From contig DAOUPT010000016.1 of the NCBI GenBank assembly GCA_030626025.1, positions 1-58,754 of the forward strand: DNA of 58,754 nt. The letters run 5' to 3'. Both the position numbers and the translations under genes were made by a program. The DNA comes from Anderseniella sp. (GTDB lineage: Bacteria > Pseudomonadota > Alphaproteobacteria > Rhizobiales > Aestuariivirgaceae). Below, piece by piece: positions 1 to 7,363 of this stretch. Position 1 is the first letter of the stretch; every line of letters begins with the position of its first letter. The notes below the pieces were generated by a model. That model made no database searches and was not told the origin of the DNA. It saw nothing but the letters and a program-made list of their open reading frames with translations.

Positions 1-2
1 CT

Positions 3-869
3 GATGTGGTGGTTTCCATCGCTGATCGTTTTGAGACCATCGCCACAGCGATAGCAGCGTCTTATATGAATATACCGTTGGCACACATACAGGGTGGTGA
101 AGTGACCGGCTCGATTGATGACCGGGTGCGCCATGCGGTGACCAAATTATCAGACTTGCATCTGGTTGCTTCAAAGGGTGCTGCAAAACGGGTGATGTCG
201 ATGGACGAACACCCTGACAGTGTTTTTGTGACCGGCTGTCCCTCGATTGATATTGCTAACGGTTCGATGCAATCACCAGATTTGCCAACCGACTTTTTTC
301 ACCAGTTTGGCGGAGTTGGCCCGGATTTTGATGTCAAGAAAGACTATCTGGTGGTCATGCAACACCCGGTGACCACTGAGCATGACGAAGCCTATATGCA
401 GGCTGAAGAAACCCTGAAAGCGATTACCGAGCTGGATATTCCGGCCTTGTGGTTCTGGCCAAATGTTGATGCCGGGTCTGATGCAACCTCCAAGGCGCTC
501 CGGGTTTATCGTGAGAATGGCAAGCTGCCAAAGGTTCATTTTTTCCGCAATGTACCGCCGGAAGATTTTATCCGTGTGTTGATAAACTCGGTTGGCATTG
601 TCGGTAATTCGTCTGTCGCGATCCGTGAATGTTCCTACCTTGGTGTACCGGCGGTTAATATCGGCTCACGCCAAACCGCGCGCGAACGCGGCCCTAATGT
701 GATTGATGTTCCCCATCAAACCGATGCTATCATTGATGCAGTTCGCCAGCATCTTGAGCACGGCAAATACGCCAATGATACGCTTTATGGTGATGGGTCG
801 GCAGGTAAACAAATCGCCGACATCCTTGCCACCACACCACTAATGCTCAAACATGAGCATCAGGGTTGA
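3..869 (+). CDS. neuC: UDP-N-acetylglucosamine 2-epimerase, NeuC type (5' end outside window)
   Basis: This is the C-terminal three quarters of a hydrolysing UDP-GlcNAc 2-epimerase of the NeuC/NnaA type, which makes ManNAc or a related sugar for sialic-acid-like surface glycans. The reading frame is open to the window edge, so the GTG at 6 is an internal valine: the frame reads DVVVSIADRFE, the usual loop after the first Rossmann half. The QGGEVTGSID segment (about residues 29-38 of the visible part), the VTGCPSID segment and the late GNSSVAIRECSYLGVPAVNIG segment are typical of the GT-B-fold epimerase family. Roughly 95 residues are missing compared with a normal length near 380. Partner genes would lie upstream, outside the window. 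A relic of a second neuC lies just downstream in inverted orientation. NeuC-like and legionaminate-type enzymes cannot be told apart here. Confidence 0.88.
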   Translation, partial: DVVVSIADRFETIATAIAASYMNIPLAHIQGGEVTGSIDDRVRHAVTKLSDLHLVASKGAAKRVMSMDEHPDSVFVTGCPSIDIANGSMQSPDLPTDFFHQFGGVGPDFDVKKDYLVVMQHPVTTEHDEAYMQAEETLKAITELDIPALWFWPNVDAGSDATSKALRVYRENGKLPKVHFFRNVPPEDFIRVLINSVGIVGNSSVAIRECSYLGVPAVNIGSRQTARERGPNVIDVPHQTDAIIDAVRQHLEHGKYANDTLYGDGSAGKQIADILATTPLMLKHEHQG

Positions 870-880
870 GTTGCAGGTTG

Positions 881-1075
881 TTATCCCGCCGCGAGTTGAT
901 TGTGTTTGCGGGCCTCAAGCGCAAGATCAATGGAAGGGCACCCGGTGACATAAACACTTTCGGGGCGCTCACCCATGCGGATGACGCGCTCAGCGGCCTG
1001 ATTTGGCGAAACCAGATGAACATCAGCCAGTTTGGTTATGGAGTGGCGAACCTTTTCATCTATTGAGTCAGTGGA
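881..1075 (-). pseudogene. Inverted remnant of a second, divergent neuC
   Basis: Reading the minus strand from about 1075 to a TAA at 881-883 gives a peptide of about 62 residues. It begins TDSIDEKVRHSITKLADVHL and continues through VYVTGCPSIDLALEA. It aligns without gaps to the middle of the intact neuC on the plus strand, with about 31 of 52 residues identical between SIDD and IANGS. Homology stops abruptly at about 1070, and the frame ends soon after the CPSID motif, so both ends of the gene are gone. At the DNA level the two copies have clearly diverged, so this is not a fresh duplication. It probably records replacement or rearrangement of a surface-glycan locus. The plus-strand ORF over the same bases has no recognisable family and is taken as a shadow. 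Confidence 0.75.
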
Positions 1076-1257
1076 ATTGGAAGGCGGATAACGGCACTGT
1101 CAGAGGGAAACATCTTGAGTGGACTTGCCCTGTTGTCAGACAAGGCTGGACTTATCATAACAAAATGGGCAGCACTAATCTCTTAAGCTATCCGTTTTTC
1201 ATATGTTACCGGGCTTGTATTGCATAGAGCAGCCAACGCCGCAAACAGTATTTAGTT

Positions 1258-1674
1258 TCAAAACTCGGCAAACTGTAGGTCGAAGTTCGAGAGTTCTGGT
1301 TCAAAGACACCATTCAATCGACTATCACGCATCATCTTTTTCTTTTGAATTGAGAATGCATGGGTTCCTCGAAAATTTTTGCCTCTTGGTGTCAGGTAAC
1401 CATGCCGGTTCAACCATGCTGCAATCTCATCAAATGTCTTTCCATCATTTCGAAGGTTAATAATCGTTTCCGATAGGAATTGCTGGTAGTCGGAATATGG
1501 GGATATATTCAATGATGAAGAAGTTAGAGTCAGATCAAAAGTTAATGCTGCTTTGACAGTCGGCACATACCCACATTGGAACCTATTCCAACACGGTTGA
1601 ATAGCCCGATTCTGCGACCGTTTACATTTAAAATGGTTGCAACAAACATCTAAATATGTGAATATTTGGGTCAA
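1258..1674 (-). CDS. Small recombinase-domain-like protein, possibly decayed at its N-terminus
   Basis: The last 90 or so residues look like a real protein. They include YQQFLSETIINLRNDGKTFD and then EIAAWLNRHGYLTPRGKNF, followed by a lysine-rich helix. The pattern 'long helix, AxxLNxxGxxTPRGKxF' resembles the recombinase domain that follows the catalytic part of serine recombinases, and small stand-alone proteins with it exist in alphaproteobacteria. No serine-recombinase catalytic domain is present. The first 45 or so residues are rich in Cys and aromatics and look non-coding, so the true start may be internal (for example a TTG near residue 55) or the N-terminus may be lost. It sits in an accessory-looking patch beside the neuC relic. 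Function unknown. Confidence 0.5.
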   Translation of the reverse strand: MTQIFTYLDVCCNHFKCKRSQNRAIQPCWNRFQCGYVPTVKAALTFDLTLTSSSLNISPYSDYQQFLSETIINLRNDGKTFDEIAAWLNRHGYLTPRGKNFRGTHAFSIQKKKMMRDSRLNGVFEPELSNFDLQFAEF

Positions 1675-1725
1675 GAACCGGAAAATCGGCGAATGTTTGT
1701 TTAATTTTAGGATTGAGGAGGGGTT

Positions 1726-2091
1726 ATGAAAAAAACTCTTATTACTATGGGAACCGTAGCGTTTCTTGCAACCGGCCTTCTATCAACTACAGCTTTTGCA
1801 GCCAGCCCGTATGGAAGCTGGAAGCGACCAAATGGCTCGGTCGTTAAAGTTTGGAACTGTGCAAAGAAGATGTGCGCCAAAGTTGTTTCAGGTAAAGGTG
1901 CCGGATTTACGATGTTCCGTGGCTTGAAAAAAGCCGGGGGCAATGTTTGGAAAGGTGACATGAAGCATCCCAAAATGGGGACATTGTTTACTTTTAATGG
2001 TACTGTGAAGCTCAGAGGTCGCAGTATGCATGTCAATGGTTGCATGATCGGCGGCTCTATGTGTGATGCCGAAACATGGCGGAAACGCTAA
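1726..2091 (+). CDS. Secreted DUF2147-family protein
   Basis: A 121-residue protein with a clear Sec signal peptide: Lys at 3, a hydrophobic core, and an AFA-A type cleavage site near residue 25. The mature part contains SPYGSWKRPNGSVVKVWNC and a closing MCDAETWRK segment, which fits the small periplasmic DUF2147 family whose biochemical role is unknown. Four cysteines occur as two CxxxxC-spaced groups (NCAKKMC, GCMIGGSMC), which would suit periplasmic disulfides; that is an inference. The start is well supported by a strong ribosome site, AGGAGG, about 6 bases before the ATG. A rho-independent terminator follows, so it is probably a single-gene transcript. Confidence 0.82.
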   Translation: MKKTLITMGTVAFLATGLLSTTAFAASPYGSWKRPNGSVVKVWNCAKKMCAKVVSGKGAGFTMFRGLKKAGGNVWKGDMKHPKMGTLFTFNGTVKLRGRSMHVNGCMIGGSMCDAETWRKR

Positions 2092-2118
2092 GTTTTAGCC
2101 ACAAAACTTCGTACTGCG

Positions 2119-2148
2119 ACCCGGAAATAAATTTTCCGGGTTTTTCTT
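2119..2148 (+). terminator. Rho-independent terminator after the DUF2147 gene
   Basis: The arms ACCCGGAAA and TTTCCGGGT pair perfectly around a short AT loop and run into a T-rich tail. It lies 28 bases after the stop codon. Confidence 0.8.
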
Positions 2149-2186
2149 TATCAATTTTTTAACCCTAACAATTCATTATCACACTC

Positions 2187-3440
2187 ATGAGTAAGTCAGT
2201 TCTGAGTGTGTCTGTTTGTATTGCGTTGCTTGCTGCAAGTGCGGCGGTTTCGGGTGCTTATGCAGCCAACGATAAAACCACTAAGTCTTCCGCCATTTCC
2301 TCAACAAATTTTGCCTACGCCGCTTTGGTTGATGGTCGGAACAGTTCGGCGATTGATAACTATACCGTGGCAATCGAAAGTCGCAAGTTGCCGACAGAAA
2401 ATCTGGCACGGTCACTACTGAACCGTGCTTTGGCATTTCAGAACAGCGGCAAATACAAAAGTGCCATCAATGACTACACCGCCGCCATGCGTTTGGATGC
2501 ACTTGGTCCCAGAATGAGAGCGGTGGCGTTGTATAACCGCGGCCTTGCCCATCAAAACTCCGGTATTCCGGCAATGGCGATTGAAGATTTTACCGGTGCC
2601 TTGTTGCTTGATCCGAAGTTTTCGCAAAGCTATTACAGCCGCGCAAATGTGTTGCGCAGTCATGGCCAGTTGCTGCTGGCTATTGCCGACTATAAGAAGG
2701 CCCGTCGGTTTAATCATTCCCAGCCACACCTGACATATTTTGGCGAGGCATTGACCTACGCAGCGCTAAACCAGAAAACCCGAGCAAAAATTCTGTTGTT
2801 GAAAGCCGTGGCCATTAAACCTGGCTTTACCGCCGCCCGCAAAAAGTTGGCTGATCTTGGCAGCAATGTACCACTTCCGGTGATGGCTGCCAGTATTCCG
2901 CGCAAGCCAGTCCGTATTGCCATGTTGAACAGTAGCTCGGCTGCCGACACGCTGGTTACCGGTTCGATTTCTCCTTCGAAAGCTGATTTGACAATTCGAA
3001 AAACCAGCTTGCCAGCACCGGTACCTGTTCCAAAGTCGATTGTGCCAGCCGTTGCTAACGTAAAAATGCCGCCATTGCCTGATATTGCAAATCTGGTTCC
3101 AGTTAAATCTGTGGCAAAGGTTGTTCCTGTTGCCAAGCCGGTTGCACAGAAAATAGTCAAAGTTGCTCAGAAAAAAACGGCACCAAATATGACCGGTTGG
3201 ACAGTGCAATTGTCATCACAGCGTAATAGCGATGCAGCATGGGATGTTTGGAAGAACCTTTCAAGCCGCTATTCTACCATTCTGAAAGGCCAGCAAGCCA
3301 CCGTGGTCAAAGCCCAATTGGGGTCACGAGGCACTTTTTATCGTCTTCGGGTTCATCAGCTTGACAGCAAGAAACAAGCTGCCCGGCTCTGCAACAAGCT
3401 GAAGCGTAAAGGTACCGGGTGTTTTGTCAGCAAAGCCTGA
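2187..3440 (+). CDS. Exported TPR-repeat protein with C-terminal SPOR domain
   Basis: A 417-residue protein. Residues 1-26 form a signal peptide ending in AYA-A. Residues about 40-225 hold tetratricopeptide repeats, seen as repeated NRALAFQNSGKYKSAINDYT and YYSRANVLRSHGQLLLAIAD patterns. A Pro/Val/Lys-rich linker (about 260-335) follows. The last 80 residues, WTVQLSSQR to the C-terminal CFVSKA, have the layout of a SPOR domain, which binds denuded peptidoglycan glycan strands and often sends proteins to the septum. TPRs suggest a protein-binding scaffold in the periplasm. No strong ribosome site is visible before the ATG. It is followed by its own terminator, so probably monocistronic. The partner and exact job are unknown. 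Confidence 0.8.
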   Translation: MSKSVLSVSVCIALLAASAAVSGAYAANDKTTKSSAISSTNFAYAALVDGRNSSAIDNYTVAIESRKLPTENLARSLLNRALAFQNSGKYKSAINDYTAAMRLDALGPRMRAVALYNRGLAHQNSGIPAMAIEDFTGALLLDPKFSQSYYSRANVLRSHGQLLLAIADYKKARRFNHSQPHLTYFGEALTYAALNQKTRAKILLLKAVAIKPGFTAARKKLADLGSNVPLPVMAASIPRKPVRIAMLNSSSAADTLVTGSISPSKADLTIRKTSLPAPVPVPKSIVPAVANVKMPPLPDIANLVPVKSVAKVVPVAKPVAQKIVKVAQKKTAPNMTGWTVQLSSQRNSDAAWDVWKNLSSRYSTILKGQQATVVKAQLGSRGTFYRLRVHQLDSKKQAARLCNKLKRKGTGCFVSKA

Positions 3441-3466
3441 CATTTACAAATAAGCAGGAAAATTAG

Positions 3467-3497
3467 ACCGACCGTCAAAATTACGGTCGGTTTTTTA
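3467..3497 (+). terminator. Rho-independent terminator after the TPR/SPOR gene
   Basis: A perfect 9-bp stem (ACCGACCGT with ACGGTCGGT, loop CAAAATT) runs straight into a T run. It lies 26 bases after the stop codon. Confidence 0.9.
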
Positions 3498-3607
3498 TTT
3501 GCCGATATCTGATACATTGCTGGAACATGCGGGGAATTACCCCTATATAGCCTAAAACACACGTTACATAATGGACGTGTGGTTAGACGTAGAACGGGTT
3601 TTTATCA

Positions 3608-4300
3608 GTGTTTCGCAGGCTTAGAACATATTTCCTTGCCGGACTTGTGGTTACGGCGCCAATTGGCATCACCATCTGGTTGACGTGGTCGTTTGTTTCC
3701 TTGTTTGATACCTGGTTCAAACCGATGTTGCCCACCATATATAATCCCGATACATATTTGCCATTTAGCGTTCCCGGTGTCGGTTTGGTGGTTGCCCTCT
3801 TTCTGATCACAGTGATCGGGGCGCTGGCGGCCAATCTGGTGGGAATGACCATCCTTGGTTGGTGGGAAAAGATTCTAAATCGGATGCCGGTTGTTCCATC
3901 GATTTACCGGGCGGTGAAACAGATTTTCCAAACCGCTTTGTCGCAAAGCGGCACCAATTTTCGAAAGGTAGGACTGATCGAATACCCTCGTAAAGGTGTA
4001 CATGTGGTGGTATTTGTAGCCCGCGAACTTGATAGTGGCGAAATTGGGATGTTGCCAGGCACACCTATGTATTCAGCCTTTATGCCTACGACGCCAAATC
4101 CAACTTCTGGATTTCTATTTTTTCTTGAGAAAGAAGAAGTTACTATTTTGGATTTGACAGTGGAAGAGGGTGCTAAACTGGTTATTTCGGCAGGACTGGT
4201 GACCCCGGCACAGGCCCAAGCAGAAGTTGCGGCCGAGCATAGTAGTATTGAAGCTGAAACAGCCGAACAATTGAAGCGGGACAAGTCGGTTGTTGATTAA
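3608..4300 (+). CDS. DUF502-family inner-membrane protein
   Basis: A 230-residue protein whose first 90 residues contain two hydrophobic segments: LRTYFLAGLVVTAPIGITIW (about 4-25) and VVALFLITVIGALAANLVG (about 61-79). They are followed by WWEKILNRMPVVPSIYRAVK, the signature region of DUF502. The remainder, with LIEYPRKGVHVVVFVARELD and a PTTPNPTSGFLFFL segment, matches the conserved soluble part of the family. No function is established. A GTG start fits the family N-terminus, MFRRLRTYF. Its stop codon overlaps the end of the convergent recG by four bases, and it is transcribed alone towards it. The acidic and Ala-rich last 30 residues are probably disordered. Confidence 0.85.
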   Translation: MFRRLRTYFLAGLVVTAPIGITIWLTWSFVSLFDTWFKPMLPTIYNPDTYLPFSVPGVGLVVALFLITVIGALAANLVGMTILGWWEKILNRMPVVPSIYRAVKQIFQTALSQSGTNFRKVGLIEYPRKGVHVVVFVARELDSGEIGMLPGTPMYSAFMPTTPNPTSGFLFFLEKEEVTILDLTVEEGAKLVISAGLVTPAQAQAEVAAEHSSIEAETAEQLKRDKSVVD

Positions 4301-6414
4301 CCTGAGCTGAGCAGTTTGATGGCGGCATCGCGTTCAAACAAATAAAGCAGTTGCTTCAAAGCATCACCGCGTTTGCCGGTCAGCATTGGGTCAGTGTGTA
4401 AGATCAGGTCGGCGTCATCGCGCGCTGCCGACAGGAGGTCTCGGTGTTCGAACGGGTCGGCAAGCCGAAACGCCGCAACACCCGATTGCCGAATGCCTAG
4501 CAGCTCGCCGGAGCCGCGCAGTCGCAGATCCTCTTCGGCAATCAAAAATCCGTCTTCCGTGTCACGCATGATACCAAGGCGGGCGGCGGCTGTTTCACCG
4601 GGATTGCCCTGATAAAGCAGAACGCAATTTGAAGCGACGGCGCCGCGTCCGACGCGGCCACGCAATTGGTGCAGTTGAGCCAATCCGAACTGTTCGGCAT
4701 TTTCGATAATCATGATTGTTGCTTCTGGAACATCGACGCCGACTTCAATGACAGTGGTTGCAACCAGAATAGAGATTTCACCGGACTGGAACTTTTCCAT
4801 AACAGCATCTTTTTCCGGGCCTTTCATACGTCCGTGGACCAGACCGGTTTTGCCGGGATACAATTGGTGCAGTGCATTGAAGCGATCTTGCGCTGCTGAC
4901 AGGTCGGTTAAATCACTGTCTTCGACCAGCGGACAAACCCAGTAAATTCTTGCACCTTTGGCAAGCGCCCGGCCAAGCCCCTGAGCAACGCTTGCCAGCT
5001 TCTCCATTGGCATGACCCGGGTGTCAATGGGTTGGCGACCAGCAGGTTTATCGGTCAAGCGCGAAACATCCATGTCGCCATACAAGGTGAGCGTGAGAGT
5101 GCGTGGAATAGGGGTGGCGGTCATGACGAGGACGTCGGGGGCCACATCGGCCTTGGATTGTAGAGCAAGGCGTTGATGCACGCCGAAACGGTGTTGTTCA
5201 TCGATGATCACCAATGCAAGATCTTTAAAAAGCACATCGGATTGGAAAAGTGCGTGGGTGCCGATCAGGATATCTGTCTCACCGACGGCCAAGCGCCGCA
5301 GTTTTTCCTCGCGCTTTTTGCCCTTGTCGCGCCCGGTCAGGAGTTCGATAGTAACACCAATCGGGGTGCAAACTTCTGTCAGGGTTTTTAGGTGCTGGCG
5401 AGCAAGAATTTCAGTTGGCACCATCAGCGCGCCTTGGGCTTTGCTTTCGACACAGGAAAGCAGGGCCACAACCGCCACAATGGTTTTTCCCGCTCCGACA
5501 TCGCCTTGTAGCAACCGCAGCATGCGGTCATTGCTGGCCATATCACCTAGAATTTCATCTAGGGATTGCTGTTGTGACTTCGTTAAACTGTAGGGCAGGG
5601 CGTCGATGACGGCTTTACGCAATGTTCCATTCCCAGCAATGGAACGTCCGCTGACAGCTTTCATATGGCGGCGCACAAGCCCGAGCGCCAGTTGGTTTGC
5701 AAGTAACTCGTCAAAGGCGAGACGTTGACGGACCGGGCTTTGCGGCTCAAGCACACTGGCATCTTGCGGGATATGGGCCGCGACAAGGGCATCGTTGAAT
5801 GTCGGCCATTTTTGTTTGGTCAGCCAGGCCTGGTCCTGCCATTCAGCAAGTGTCGGGATTTCTTCAAGAACCTGACGAATGGCGCGGGTAAGAACTTTGC
5901 CTGACAAGCCTGCCGTTAACGGATAAACCGGCTCCAGCAATGGCATTTTGGCAAACTCGCTTGCAGATAGCATGTGATCGGGGTGAACCATTTGCGGCAT
6001 GCCGGAATACCATTCGATTGATCCCGAGATAAACCGTTTTTCACCGACCGGCAGAAGTCGTTGCAGATAATCACCATGAACGTGAAAGAACACCAGCGAT
6101 ATCTGGCCGGTGTCGTCAAAGCAGTCAACGCGATAGGGCACGCGCTTGTTGTGGCGAGGGGGTGCTTTGTGGTGACCGATAGTGACCTCGACTGTAACGA
6201 TACCTTCGAGTGGTAAATTGTTGATGGTCGGCCTGTCACGGCGATCTATCACGCCAGATGGCAAGTGCAGCAAAATATCGATCAGGCGGACGTTGGCGGT
6301 TGTTTCATCGATGCCGGGGCGGACCAGTTTGGCCAGTGTCTTTTCGACCTTGCTGCCGATGCCTTTCAGTCTGGTCACACCGGCAAAAAAGGGATTGAGC
6401 TCTGTTGGTCTCAT
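4297..6414 (-). CDS. recG: ATP-dependent DNA helicase RecG
   Basis: A 705-residue protein, the usual length for RecG, which remodels stalled replication forks and Holliday junctions. The N-terminal wedge/OB domain covers about residues 1-250. The superfamily 2 helicase core follows, with Walker A GDVGAGKT near residue 304, the Walker B-type DEQH box near 405, and MTATPIPRTLTLTLYGDMD. Late motifs VATTVIEVGVDVPEA and HQLRGRVGRG are present, as is the C-terminal LRLRGSGELLGIRQSG that marks RecG. The ATG overlaps the stop of the upstream GGCT-like gene in an ATGA arrangement, so the two are probably translated together. It faces the DUF502 gene and overlaps it by four bases. Confidence 0.97.
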   Translation of the reverse strand: MRPTELNPFFAGVTRLKGIGSKVEKTLAKLVRPGIDETTANVRLIDILLHLPSGVIDRRDRPTINNLPLEGIVTVEVTIGHHKAPPRHNKRVPYRVDCFDDTGQISLVFFHVHGDYLQRLLPVGEKRFISGSIEWYSGMPQMVHPDHMLSASEFAKMPLLEPVYPLTAGLSGKVLTRAIRQVLEEIPTLAEWQDQAWLTKQKWPTFNDALVAAHIPQDASVLEPQSPVRQRLAFDELLANQLALGLVRRHMKAVSGRSIAGNGTLRKAVIDALPYSLTKSQQQSLDEILGDMASNDRMLRLLQGDVGAGKTIVAVVALLSCVESKAQGALMVPTEILARQHLKTLTEVCTPIGVTIELLTGRDKGKKREEKLRRLAVGETDILIGTHALFQSDVLFKDLALVIIDEQHRFGVHQRLALQSKADVAPDVLVMTATPIPRTLTLTLYGDMDVSRLTDKPAGRQPIDTRVMPMEKLASVAQGLGRALAKGARIYWVCPLVEDSDLTDLSAAQDRFNALHQLYPGKTGLVHGRMKGPEKDAVMEKFQSGEISILVATTVIEVGVDVPEATIMIIENAEQFGLAQLHQLRGRVGRGAVASNCVLLYQGNPGETAAARLGIMRDTEDGFLIAEEDLRLRGSGELLGIRQSGVAAFRLADPFEHRDLLSAARDDADLILHTDPMLTGKRGDALKQLLYLFERDAAIKLLSSG

Positions 6415-6986
6415 TGTGACACCTGTGAATAATCAAGCGATTGCCAGAAGTCGTCACCGCGTAAATAACGGCGAAATGGCGTGTCGGTAACTTCAGGGGC
6501 ACACTCAATATAACGCCATGCTTCTTCGAGTGCCGGACCAGTTAGTGTTTTTAAATAATCGCGGCCGTTTTCATGATTGAAGGACTGATTGATTTCGGCA
6601 TGAAAATTGCCGGGCAGGGCGGTCCACAAAACAGCGTCATAACCGGTTTGTTCCAACCAGTCAGTGGCACATTCGAGTGGGCGATGAAACTTTCCGCAGG
6701 TGCTGATAAATCCGATCATGTCTGTCTCGCACCGTTCACGCGCAGCTAAATCAACAATGGCCAGATCAAGGTCATTGCGGCGGCTGTCAATAACACTGGT
6801 CTTGCATTGATGGTCCAGGGTTTCATCTATAACCAGCACCAATGCTTGTTGGCGTTTTGGAGATACCCGGGAAAACTCCACCGGCATTTGTGGGCCGGTG
6901 CCTAATTGCCAATCACCATCTACAAACGGCGAGAGGTTTTCCAGATCCCAGATCAACGAACCATATCCAACGACTGCTATGCGCAT
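6411..6986 (-). CDS. Gamma-glutamylcyclotransferase-like protein
   Basis: A 191-residue cytoplasmic protein that starts MRIAVVGYGSLIWDLENLSP. The GYGSLIW motif is the substrate-binding loop of the GGCT/AIG2 fold, which includes gamma-glutamyl cyclotransferases and BtrG-type enzymes. The rest is poorly conserved and I cannot name a substrate. A family-level catalytic glutamate cannot be assigned by eye, so enzymatic activity is inference. Its stop codon overlaps the ATG of recG (ATGA), which suggests a two-gene operon, although no functional link to recombination is obvious. It diverges from sdhE with about 80 bases between the starts. Confidence 0.7.
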   Translation of the reverse strand: MRIAVVGYGSLIWDLENLSPFVDGDWQLGTGPQMPVEFSRVSPKRQQALVLVIDETLDHQCKTSVIDSRRNDLDLAIVDLAARERCETDMIGFISTCGKFHRPLECATDWLEQTGYDAVLWTALPGNFHAEINQSFNHENGRDYLKTLTGPALEEAWRYIECAPEVTDTPFRRYLRGDDFWQSLDYSQVSQ

Positions 6987-7065
6987 TTATTCTCTACACC
7001 CTATCGACAAACACTTCGTGGCAGCTTAGAAAATCTGTCTCGCTAATGCCACGACAATATTCATC

Positions 7066-7356
7066 ATGATCGATTCACAAGCTGACTTACAGATACGCCG
7101 CAAGAAAGCTTTGTGGCGGGCCAACCACCGCGGTATGAAAGAAATGGATTTGATGCTGGGGCAATATGCTGAACGAAAACTGGCCGGAATGGGCATAGGT
7201 CAGCTTGAAGAGTTTGAGGCAATCCTGGAAATATCCGATGCTTACCTGTCAGACTGGCTAACCGACAAGACAGAAACACCGGAAAATTTTCAAACCTCGA
7301 TGTTTGCTGAAATCAAAGCTCAGTCATTCGTCTCTAACGATTATAAAAAGCTTTAA
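7066..7356 (+). CDS. sdhE: FAD assembly factor SdhE (succinate dehydrogenase assembly factor 2)
   Basis: A 96-residue protein of the SdhE/Sdh5/SdhAF2 family, which promotes covalent flavin attachment to the succinate dehydrogenase flavoprotein. The signature RGMKEMDLMLG (about residues 23-33) is intact and includes the RGxxE motif that contacts the flavoprotein. The acidic helical stretch EEFEAILEISDAYLSDWL follows. It lies just before mfd, an arrangement I know from many Rhizobiales, though the two have no clear functional relation. The stop is eight bases before the chosen mfd start, so they are probably co-transcribed. Confidence 0.93.
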   Translation: MIDSQADLQIRRKKALWRANHRGMKEMDLMLGQYAERKLAGMGIGQLEEFEAILEISDAYLSDWLTDKTETPENFQTSMFAEIKAQSFVSNDYKKL

Positions 7357-7363
7357 TAAAATA

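Noticed and set aside
866-1066. Plus-strand ORF of 66 codons after neuC
   Set aside because: The minus strand over the same bases encodes a clear NeuC fragment; the plus-strand peptide has no family features.
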